From positions 496,001-560,000 of the forward strand of contig NADL03000474.1 in assembly GCA_002205965.3 (NCBI GenBank): 64,000 bases of DNA, written 5' to 3'. The position numbers and the translations under genes are program-made. The notes beneath the pieces were generated by a model. The model saw nothing but the letters and a program-made list of their open reading frames with translations, made no database searches and was not told where the DNA came from. Positions 38,090 to 48,493 of this stretch are shown in pieces; position 1 is the first letter of the stretch; each line of letters starts with the position of its first letter. Source of the stretch: Kappaphycus alvarezii. Lineage: Eukaryota; Rhodophyta; Florideophyceae; Gigartinales; Solieriaceae.

Positions 38090-41000
38090 GAGTCTCTGTT
38101 CCAATAATGATATGTAACAATTTTATATTCCATTTCCGGATTGATGAAAGCTATCATAGAAATCATTCAAATGATTCCAAAAAAGTTAATATTCAAACAA
38201 TTAAAAGCAATAAATGGATAAATTGTTTCTTTATTGCTGTTATGAAGAGAAGTAAGTTTTTGAAGCGTAAAGTACTTTTACTTACAGAATTATCATCTTC
38301 AATGTAAAAGTTCCGCCTTTGGTACACATTTTGGGAGGTTTTCATAAAATTCAATGTCTACAATAAATGGATGGACACAGCAATGTTTTGAAATAATCAA
38401 ACTACACCCTTAGTGACATAAGAGTGGAATAAACCCGAAGTTGCTACGATAGAGATGTCCTAATACATCAGTACGGTTCGATATTGACACTCGTAATACT
38501 TCGCGTCTAAAAGTGAAAAATTTCAATATAGATATGAGCATAAAAATTGGCCCCATTTCAATTTATTTCTTTGGAATTCTGTAGTGAAATCATCCAATTT
38601 AATGTCTCGCTACCATAAATACTTTCAAATTCAAAGTAACGTCGAAATTGGATCTTCTGAGTTATTTAATACACACTACACCGATTTTTAATCAATTTAA
38701 TTGCGCATTTGACTTTATTTTTATTAAATAAAGTGGAACAATATATAGAATAAATTAAATAAAATCACAATTAAACGCAGTATAAAATCTGCCGTTTTCT
38801 GCTTTGTGTGCTTTGAAATTCTACGACACCTTTCTACAATAGATGTAGGCAGAAGTTGTGATAATTGAGCAAAATAATTTTGTACGGCTCCTATTCTAGC
38901 CGACAGAGTACTGCTTAATGGCTAGCAACCGTATAGGTAATACTTCTACAATGAAAAATCATGTAACACCGCACAAGGAAGAAAAAACTCAGCCATTCAA
39001 TTTATCGAGCACTAAGAAATGTCCTCTATAGCTAGCAAAATTTGCTGCTGGGCTTATAGATCTGCTAAATAGTCGTGTACTATTTTTCTGAGCATTAACT
39101 TACACCAGTGGATCTTATCGTTGTTCAAGAAGTTTTACAGCAACTTACAGTTGATACTAGCACAATTTTAGAGAACAAATGAGAAATTTTGGATGGTATA
39201 GACCGCACCGATGTTAAAGATACGTTTTTACATTTATAAATCGCCAGAAAAACAGTTACTCATGGTGGAATATTGATAAATTCCAACATAAGCGACATTT
39301 TCATACGAGAAATATTTAATTTCTCTGGAATATTATTTTTCAAATAGATCTTGGAGAGAATAGTATCCAGATCCGTGTTTTTATCCCACTGGCGTTAAAA
39401 ATAATGAAAATATCAAGTTTACACTGAACGTTAAATTGTTCTTTGCAATCTCGCGCAAATAATTCGCAAATAAGAAGTAATTTAATAAACATATAGTTAG
39501 AGAATGGAAATGTTCCGTTATGATTTATTTCAACCCATTTTGCACTTAGAAAATCGATAAATATAAATATAAATAGTCATCTCTGAGCCTGGTGCAGACA
39601 GTCTCCTCCTAGTCTTTCCTTTACGTCTGCAGAATGCATAAGAAGTCAAAATTATATCCTACAACGGGTATTGAACAGCAGTTTCTTCAAGTTTATGCAC
39701 AAATTACTTATGGGAAATTTGATTTTTCCAACAAACATCGATAGTTTTCTTTGGGAGCCGCCAAGAAGGGCTTAATCCTTCGTTACTACTTACGATATTT
39801 ATAACCGCTTATATGCCACGAACTATTATCAGATATGGTACCTCCGATCGTTCCTTACTTTTTCTTAATCCCTGAACCGGAGGCAAGACCCAGGTTTATA
39901 TACTCACCAACAGCATGAGATTTGCATTTGTACAGCGCACGAGTATAAACTTAGAGAGCTCTAAATCGGAAGAGCTGTAAGTACACCAACGACTTAGAAT
40001 TATAAAATTGGCGAGAATGGACGCATTTCTACAATGCGTAGTTGTCATTACAAGAGCTGCTGCGCGGCAGTCCTAATGTGATGTGACCCCAGCATGATTT
40101 GCCACAAAGAACCAAGAAAACATGGAAATTTCCACCATAACATGTTAATTTTGGTCTTACCTATATTTCTGATGCGGGTTTCTCGCAACAGAGTGCTGAA
40201 ATCTTTTTCGAACCCGTCAACAATTTCAAAATATTTCTCATCGTGACTGCACTATTCACTTCTGTGTCTCTCTTTATCTATAGCCTCGCATCAACTATAG
40301 GAAAAGCGCATATTGGAGATATTAAGGGCGAGTCATTTCATTTGTCGGAATCCCACCTGAAAAATTCCACACCTAAGGGGCAAATGAGGCTGGTTCAATT
40401 CAAAAAGGAAAATGGACTTATTAATTGCGAATTGTGGGATGCGTGGGAGCCGTATTAACTTTCTTCCAAGTCATCTGGCAGGATCTTTACTGGAAGTGAT
40501 GCGAAGGTGACCACCTCGAGGAGATATTCGGCGGAGCATGACCTTGAGGTTATTGAAATATTGATTATGCAGCAAAAACCGCTTTCTCACTCTAGTTGTT
40601 GAACGTTGGGTAAAGTAGTTTAACATTGTTTTTGCGGGAATCACGTCTAACCATAACAGAAACTATGTAAGCTTCATTACAAATCTCTATGCAACCGTCC
40701 ATGCATTTTTTTATCCATTGCAGCATCCAGATGAAGGCATACATTCAACGAGAGATCTTGAAATTAAAGGATTGAAACTTCAACCCCGAAATTCTGGTAC
40801 AAGTCAAGTGCCAAGTTGAAATAAGAACAATATTCTCGCTTGGGTGCCATTTATTACAACTATGGGCACTGGACATAATAAAGATAGTGAATGATGACTA
40901 TCGTTTGCAAAAAAATCTACTGGATGCAGTTGCTTGGCCACATAATACTTCGAACAGGCAAATAGTACTCAACCTACTCCATATAATTTAGTTTTCCGAA

Positions 41001-41425
41001 GTAAAGGGAGGACTCAAAACTGAAAGAATACATATACAATATGTATGAGATCCTTAGCGACCTGGCTTCTATCGATAAGGAAGGCACAAAGGAGAATGAT
41101 TCAACCAAGCTGATACAAGTAATCCAAGAGAAAATGGCGTCTTTCGCGATTATACTCTGCAGATATTCTTAAAAGAAGCCTAAAGAATGAAACATACTGA
41201 AATTTAGCATCACAAGTTCGAAAGATCTGATGTATGTGGAAAATTTAATACATTAAAGACCTCCGCCGCTAAACATAACATCAGAAAGTGTTGAAACGGA
41301 TTAGAAGGGGGATGTGCTAGAATTAATGGAGGAGGAGGCTATCTTACTTGCTAAGAGCGAACTTTTCCTTTTCAACGCACGAAGTATAGCTATAAACACG
41401 CAGATAAGTAGGGGGCGTAGTTGTG
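38090..41425. repeat. left arm of a giant inverted repeat
   Basis: Its reverse complement is 60,668-64,000. The window end (base 64,000) pairs with base 38,090, so the true outer limit lies at or left of 38,090. Every block compared matches base for base except a 1-bp T-run difference at 40,341-40,343 and a cluster of about five substitutions and two G-run length differences in the last 130 bp (about 41,300-41,425). The sequence is AT-rich. Short open stretches at 38,044-38,307 and 40,243-40,458 match no family. Around 40.7-41.0 kb, YPLQHPDEG and DAVAWPHNTS weakly recall a Ty3/gypsy integrase. Confidence 0.95.
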
Positions 41426-42220
41426 TGGTAACAATACAGTACATGAAATTCCTTACAGGGCCGGCTCAATGCCGGCGAGCAGGCATGCCGCGTTGAACGT
41501 GACGGCCGTACCATCGTGCGAGTGACCTGGTTGCGTAGCGAAATCCATGTCAGCCATTGATTGGTCAAAACCGGCGTCAGGACGAACCTCACGCACCGGC
41601 GTTGTTTTTATCTAAATCAACACATGAGCCTACAGTAGTTTTCATTTGAACAGAATGCAAACATAAAAGCAGTGCTCAGAGAGCGAGCCGGCTCTCCGAC
41701 ACAAAAAGGGGTAAGATCGCTGGGGCTGCACCGTCTTTCCTTTCCCCGCAATCCCTGAATGTTAGCATCGCCTGAGTCGTCTACTTCAACCTACCTGTGA
41801 ATCACTCACGTCCACATTCATCCGTCTAACCTCCTCTTCCCCTTTTGCCGCGCGTCTCCATTCTGCACCTCACCAAAGTCCTCTTGTCCTGCAACCTACA
41901 GAGTGCTATGGCTAGGGTACGGGACAAGAGGCACGGTAGCACACAAAGGACCACAAACGTCGAGTGGTCGGAGATCAGTGCCTTCTTCTTCTGTCGTTTG
42001 GCTGGCTTCGTTGATCGTCGGTCGTGTTCAGTGATCGGCTGTGCTCGAGTGTTGTTGGAATACCGCCTGCTTCTTTTGTGGATATTGACCCGTGGCCTGT
42101 AGCCTAGAGAGCGCTGACGCCAGAGTACGGGCGCGGGTCTGGAGCAGTGCGAAGGACTACTACTGGACATACTAGCTGGGTGGCTGTGGTTATTATTAAG
42201 GATTCTTGTTGTCGTTTTCA
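41424..42220 (+). mobile_element. possible 5' LTR of copia element 2
   Basis: It starts with TG right where the left inverted arm ends and finishes ...TTTTCA just before TTGGTATAGAAGAACA (42,221-42,236), which resembles the initiator-Met tRNA primer-binding site of copia elements (TGGTATCAGAGC). The gag ATG follows 280 bp later. The 3' LTR of this element is gone, so the LTR cannot be confirmed by pairing. Confidence 0.4.
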
Positions 42221-42498
42221 TTGGTATAGAAGAACACACCCGGAGTGTCCGACAGGAGGTCCGACCTCTGCACCAAGAGAATCTTACCTGGGATCCGAGG
42301 TCCGACCTTCTCACCCGAAAAAGTATTCGGGGACAAAGGGTCCGATTCTATCAAAGCCTTAGACGGTGATCGAAAACTTCCAAGGTTATTGAAGAAGATT
42401 CTTTTGCCAAGCGTAGAAGAAATTTGAACAAGCCGTGCTCTCGCACCTCAAAAAAAAAGAAATGCTCTCGCACTTCTTTTTTTACACTGCGACTAGCC

Positions 42499-43311
42499 AT
42501 GGCGGGCGATGACAAAGACTCCCTGAGCAAAGTGCCCAAGCTCAAAGTGCCCGCCGACTTCATACAGTGGCGCCGAAGAATGAAGGCCTACCTACGTAGG
42601 TCCGATCCGCCTCTTGTCGGACTCAAACCAAAGCCGACGAGTCGAGCCGCGTCAAGTGACGCTTTAGAGACATGGACCCTCAAGAACGCAGTAGCCAAAG
42701 GGAACATCGTCCTTTGTCTCGGAAATGCCGTGGCTTTGCAGACAATAATTTTCGTCGACGACGATGACAAAACGGCCGGCGAGTTGTGGGGTGAGTTGGA
42801 AAGGATTTTCACCATGTCGAACACTAAAGTGATCCAGAATCTCAAACAAAAACTGGACTCTTTGATTTTCAAGGAAGGTGGCAACTTCGACAAGCACGTG
42901 GCATCATTTTTGTCGATTGTGGGGGAACTAGCTACATACGACAAGGAGATATCAGAGACCGAGAAAACCCTGAAGATGTTGCGCTCCCTACATTCTTCCA
43001 TCGCTCCGTTGGCAATGGTTTCAAGCCTGCAAGAGCTCAAATTCGAGAAGGTGGTAAACGCCGTTCAGGCAGAGCTCGGCCGACGATCGAAATCCCATAA
43101 TCTTCAGTCCGAGGAGAAGAAACCGCAAGATCCCAAAGCAAACACTGTCAATGCAAAGGGACGCGGGAACCGAGGACGTGGACGAGGAAACGGTCGTCGA
43201 GGTAGTCACGGTGGTCGCAGTCGTGGCAGTGGTTCAGGGCTTCGAGGTGGTATTGACAAACGGACCTGCCCTTTCTGCGGCAGAAGTGGACACTTCATCA
43301 AAGAGTTCTGA
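42499..43311 (+). pseudogene. Ty1/copia Gag (copia element 2)
   Basis: Gag from the ATG at 42,499 (MAGDDKDSLSKVPKLKVPAD). It contains the UBN2/retrotran-gag fold (FIQWRRRMKAYLRRSD, ELWGELERIFTMSNTKVIQN, LIFKEGGNFDKHVASFLSIV, TLKMLRSL), an Arg/Gly-rich tail (GRGNRGRGRGNGRRG), and a CCHC knuckle with CPFCGRSGHFIKEF. The last knuckle cysteine is Phe (TTC) and the next codon is TGA, where related elements have Trp. In intact copia elements Gag runs on into Pol, so this stop is probably a mutation. This is one of the better preserved coding segments in the AT-rich half. Confidence 0.85.
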
Positions 43312-43409
43312 GACCTGTTGAGAGCCTGGCAGGGCATGCGGTCTCAAAATGCCAATCATAGTCGTGCGGATACTCAACGAAAGAGCTCCGGCAACATTCT
43401 TCAAGCCCG

Positions 43410-45125
43410 ATGTACATCTCCTCTTCTAGCTCCAAGCCGCCAGGGTGGAAGGAGTGCTCGCGGCTGGAATGGTCCTCCTCGAGACTTAAGAACCAGCCGG
43501 AACCCCCTCGCCATTCCGTTCGATTCGAAAATACTCCCAATGGCGATGACAACAACCCGGTTGGCTTCATGGTAAAGTTAAAGAGTGCGAACCGCGATTC
43601 GGAGATGGAATTCCGCAGCAATTTCGCCACTTTATCGAGCAAGAAGTCCTCGTTCTCCTGCGTCGACTCGGGTGCCACTCACCACTTCTTGCACTCCTGC
43701 AAATCCTTCATCACCCACTTTCGGATTCCCAGCCGTGATGTTGAAGCCACTTCAGGGTTATCAAAGCTCGTCGGAAAGGGAGAATTCAGGATTCCAATGC
43801 GAGGAAGCATGATCGTCGAGGCTTTTCACGCTCCCCACTTCTCATCCAATATACTCTCCGTGCGTCTACTACGCTCCGAGTTTATTGTCGCTTTTACAGA
43901 TGTCATCAAACCCTACAATGGTTGCTTCTCCCTTCACAAGCAGACATTGGCCATCATCTGGGAGACTTGGAGGACAAAAGGATTGTACAAAATGAACATG
44001 TGGGAGAGTTATTCGAGTTCAGCACTAACAGCGACTATCCATCCTACAAAAAGCGCAGCTCTTGAATGGCACGGACGGACCGGTCACCTGGGCGTCGATC
44101 GGTACATCAGGCTTTCCAAACTCTTGTCTTCCGTACCACAGTTCGACAGGCCATCGTTGAAACAACTCCAGTACATCCCTTGTCTCAAGGGAAAAGCAGC
44201 TCTCTCACCTGTACGGTCTAGTGGTTTCGTTTCCAACCATCCACTCCATCTGATTCATCTCGACATCTCCGATCCTATTACGCCAAGTATAGTTGGCAGT
44301 CGGTATACCCTCAGCGTCCTTGACAACTACACCGCCAAGTCCTACGTTTTCATGCTAAAGGCAAAAGACGAGACGTACCACAAGTTAGAATGGTATCGCA
44401 ATCGGTCCGAAACCTAGTTCAATGGTCAACTTCTGCTACAGAACATCAAGCTTGACCGGGCCGGGGAGAACAGGGGTGAAGACGTGCGGCAATTCGCGCA
44501 TCACCATCGGATAGGCCTGAACTACTCTTCGTCTCACGCGTCCCAAAGCAACTGTTCTGCCGAGCGCTTAATCCAAGAGCACTGGAACCGAGCTCGCGTA
44601 CTGCTCATGGAAAGTGAACTCCCAAAATCGCTCTGGGGGAAGCCATCAATCACTCCAACTAGCTTCGGAATCTTGCGCCATCAGAAAGAATCGGTGGCCA
44701 AATCCCCATTCTTTTGTGGAGTCCCTCGACCAGGATTGACTTCTCAGATATACCTGAGTTTGGCCAACAAGAGTACGCATTCGTTTACTGCTCGAAGACG
44801 ACACCTCAAAAGAAACTACTCCCTCGTACTTTCTTTGGAAATTTCGTTGGCATGGAAAGTGATGTCTCTCTTTTTCGAGTCTTTGTTCCTTACGCGGCAA
44901 AAAATAATCATCAAACGCGCCAAGGACTTTCACTCCCTAACATCTACCGAGCTACCCAGCCTCTCGTCTTTCATGGACGGAATCTCAAGGCAAATGGAAC
45001 TAGAGGCGCTCGATGAAGGTCAATTACAGGAACCAAGTCTGAACGACGACACTGATGAGGATCTCCTTACGTCCGTCTTCACCGCCGCTACCGTCATGGA
45101 ACCCTCCGTCTTCGTTTCGAAGAAA
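43410..45125 (+). pseudogene. Ty1/copia Pol: protease and integrase (copia element 2), RT missing
   Basis: 43,410-44,417 encodes an aspartic protease (SCVDSGATHHFLHSC, about 43,655-43,700), a GAG-pre-integrase histidine motif (LEWHGRTGHLGVDR, about 44,060) and the integrase core start (HPLHLIHLDISDP, SVLDNYTAKSYVF). After a stop at 44,417 the core continues at 44,484 with HASQSNCSAERLIQEHWNRA and LPKSLWG (the catalytic Glu region), then frames alternate. Coding similarity stops near 45,125, at the linker before RT. The next DNA is the RT of another copia element on the opposite strand. Inactive. Confidence 0.8.
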
Positions 45126-45394
45126 AACTTAGCAGATATACACAACTGTCCGAGTGCAACCTTTGAAAACCCAACTTTTTGACGACTGAGTCCCACTTAC
45201 GATAACAGAGTATTGGAGCCTGTTTTAGTCCGTACAAACCACGGCGAAGTTTCAATACCTGATCGCAACGGCACAAGTTCAAGCCTGGAAGGGCAGTGAC
45301 ATAAACATCTCCGTCGATGTATCCATGCAGGAAGGCTGTTTTGATGTCCATTTGTTCCACGTGCTACGACTTCATTACAGAAACGGTGAGGCAA
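45125..45394 (-). pseudogene. partial reverse transcriptase of copia element 3
   Basis: The minus strand encodes QMDIKTAFLHGYIDGDVYVT (palm motif A of copia RT), GLYGLKQAP with a following tyrosine/cysteine block, and KKLGFQRLHSDSCVYLL. The Y-V-D-D motif C and everything after it are missing because the element ends at the junction with copia element 2. It carries one frameshift and belongs to the minus-strand element whose integrase lies at 46.2-46.8 kb. Confidence 0.8.
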
Positions 45395-46240
45395 ATGCGA
45401 ACTGTAGTAAAGTCCAATACGGGTGCAAAAGTTTTGTTAATTTTAGCATGCTCGAATCCCCTTACAACTAGACGAGCTTTGTGCCGTTCAACACGTCCCG
45501 TTTCATCCCTTTTCCTGACAAACGGTAATTTTGAACTCAATGGGCGAATCCCTTCCCTATTTGTAACAAATTCTCAGGTAACGTGCTGGTGAAAAGAGTT
45601 CAGTTCTGTGCTCACAGCTTTTCTCCACTGATCTGCATCGTGACAGGAAAGAGCTTCCGCAAGAGTGTCTGGTTACGGCTCAATGTCCTCAAACCGAGTT
45701 TTTGCCATTGCTGCAGATCCTGGGGTACAGTGTTTAGGCTTTTTTCTGTTTCTCCTTGGGTACCGGGACGTTGGATGTGGTACTGAGTTACTTAAAAGTC
45801 CCTCGGCTCCCTGGGGTTTGTTACTCTGATCTGGGGGGTAGTATATCAGTATTTCATCTATGGCTTCAGGTGACTTACCCCTACGGCCAAGTTCGACGGT
45901 ATTACGATGACTGCCCTCTTCATTCTTAGTAACGTCCCCTGATTCTCTGTGGCATCATCTTTAGATGACCTTTTCACCTCCCCGAACAGCTGTTTCTGCT
46001 CAATTGCTTCATTGCTCTCGTCCGATAGAGCAGGTGCCTCAATTAATTCAGCATTGTCACAGTCACGGCTGTAAACGTGCCCTCATCCACTGAAACATCA
46101 CGAGACACCATCGTCATATTTCTGGATGGAATCTATATCTTAAGATGTCGCTTTTCATAGCATCCTACCAAACCCCCGATTTCCGCTTTAGAGTCGAGCT
46201 TTGTCCTTCCTTCCTTGGGGATATGATACCACGCCAAGCA

Positions 46241-46834
46241 CTAAAATAACGTGAAGTAGGAAATGTCCGGTTTCTCATCAGAGATGAGCTCTAATGATCT
46301 GTGATTACCATCCCGAGGTGCGGTGAAGTGATTGTGAATCTGAGCAGCGTGCACCACTACTTCGGTCCAGAATTTGCGAGGCAATGACGCGTATTCAAGC
46401 ATGCTTCTAGCTGGTTCGAAAATTGTGCGATTGGCTCTCTCCGACATCCCATTTAGATTTGGAGAGTATGGTGGGGTGATTGATTGCACAATTCCTAGAT
46501 GTTTCAGATATTCACTAAGGGCAATGTATTCCCCTCCCGCATCGGAATGAAGTCGTTTGATGCGGTATTCAAACTTTCTTTCGAACCATACTTGGAATAA
46601 ATTGAATCGTACTGTGACCTCACTCTTCTGTGCAATCGGCATGCACACCATATAGCCGGAGTACTCGTCAATTAAAGTGACAAAATATCGCGCACCAGAA
46701 AACGACATTGGGTCGCATACATCAGAGTGTATTATGGCCCCCTTTTTCTTTGACCGTTGGTTTCTGGTTCGAAGAACTTGCCTTTTTGCTTTCCCTTGAC
46801 ACCGCTTGGGCAATAGTTTGAAGTTCGTTTGCAT
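46241..46834 (-). pseudogene. copia integrase core (copia element 3)
   Basis: An open stretch of 197 codons with IIHSDVCDPMSFSGARYFVT (first catalytic Asp), RLHSDAGGEYIALSEYLK (second Asp) and PPYSPNLNGMSERANRT (catalytic Glu), then LPRKFWTEVV. The D,D-35-E order is complete. It would insert element DNA into the genome if the rest were intact. It is the best preserved integrase core in the window. About 850 bp of decayed linker separates it from the RT remnant. Confidence 0.85.
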
Positions 46835-46836
46835 GA

Positions 46837-47385
46837 TTAGCTCTCATAACAAGTCACTGCGCCACTTCTGAAAAGGTCTCTGATACTTTCAGCATTGGCA
46901 TGACCTAGTCGCTCATGACAAAGCGTAATATTCGCACCTTCATTTCCTTCACCACTCTTACCGCCGCGATAAACTCCTGCAAATCCAGTACTTTGTTCTA
47001 GTGGAATCGGTGTCGCAACTACCTCGTATACTCCCTGAAAGTTACTGCCAGTAAACTGAATTACATAATGTAGCATCCCTTTGCACCTGTCCCTTCCGAA
47101 ATCGATCCTGTATACTGTGCTGCAGAGCTTAGAACATGATAGAAGATTGCAGCGCAGCTCTTCATCACAAAATAAATTTATTAAGGCAATCACTCTTTTG
47201 CAATGCCCATGGACCCCGACTAGAGTACGTAAAACAAGAGTACCACTGCGGGTTGCATGTACGCTACGTCCATCTCCAAGTACGATAGGTCTAGCTTCTA
47301 TCACTCTGATATTTCGTAGCCACTGCAGATTCGATACCATATGGTCTGAAGCTCCGGAGTCTAGTAAAAAACGCTTTCTCTTTCC
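46837..47385 (-). pseudogene. copia protease and pre-integrase region (copia element 3)
   Basis: The minus strand near 47,375-47,340 encodes FLLDSGASDHMVSNL, a copia protease active site. It is followed by VLGDGRSVHATRSGTLVL, a block with NLLSCSKLCSTVYRIDF, and LCHERLGHANAESIRDLF, the GAG-pre-integrase histidine motif. One stop separates this from the integrase. Confidence 0.8.
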
Positions 47386-48493
47386 CTGTTTCTCTGCTTT
47401 TCCTCAGTGCGAGTGGAACAGCAAGACTTAGAAGGGTAAGTAATTTCTGCCCCAGTATGATCCGATTCTGTCAGACACTGCGCATTCAAGAGGCGCGCGT
47501 GATTTGATTCTCTCTCTTTTCCGGCAGTATTTCTCACAGCATGTTTCTGATTTAAGCGACTACGAATCATAGGGCAATGTCCTTTCAAGTTTCCGATCTT
47601 GTTACAGCCATAGCAACGGCGAGTTTACTGCTTCCTTGTATCCTTATGTCCAGAAAAAATCTAGCCCCTCTAGTCTCGACTCTGAGGGCTTGAACTAGCC
47701 CTTCAGACTTAGTTGACCTCACGGGTCCTTCCCGCATTACTTGTTCTTCATATTCCTGGAGAAGCGCAGAGGTAGCATGCTCCCAGCGAGTACCTCCCTG
47801 CCTGGTCTGAAGAGATGCGATAACGTGCCCAAATGGTGAAGTCTTCTTATCACCAAACGAGGAGAGGAATATGGCTACTTAAAGTTCCTCCGAAATTGCG
47901 CTCCCCATTGCGGCTAGACGGTTGAAGATTATTTCAAAACTTCCGACGCAGTCTTTCATATACTATAACCTATATCCATACTTGACAGTCTGGCTTGCAA
48001 TTGGACTGTAGTAGCTGTATTTGATGCAGCACAACTGTCTCGCAACCTTTTCCAAATGACAAAAGGGTTGCTACGGGCCGAAATGCACAAGCGAAGTTGG
48101 CGATCACCCAGCCCTTGGATAAAAATTGCTCGGGCAGTAGCGATATTCTGCCTCTCTTCGGCTGACAGTTCACCCTCCTGTTCGACAACACCCTCTTCGA
48201 TTAATCTAAGCACTCCCTTTGATTCAACCGCATCATCCGTGCGCGCACACAATAATTGAAATTACTCGTATGGCTTGCCCAGAAGTCGATAAACTCTTTT
48301 TTTGTCCTCCATTGTCACACTTCTTACCCCAATAGATGAAAGCACGAAAAGCTGAACAGGACAAAATGGAAAAAAGATGACTTAATGGTTCACAACTACG
48401 TATACTATTACAAGTGGTCGCAATCTGGGCCCAAATACCGAAGCGAACCGTAACGGTTGATGTTCTCTGATGTAGATGCGCTACCTTTTCCAC
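47386..48493 (-). pseudogene. Gag of copia element 3, fragmented
   Basis: 48,252-47,956 encodes a Gag core (TARAIFIQGLGDRQLRLCIS, NPFVIWKRLRDSCAASNTAT, VQLQARLSSMDIG). About 47,615-47,575 encodes CYGCNKIGNLKGHC, a zinc knuckle in which the expected His is Asn. Stops and frameshifts lie between. The 5' LTR, if present, would be right of 48.5 kb but is not identified. Confidence 0.65.
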
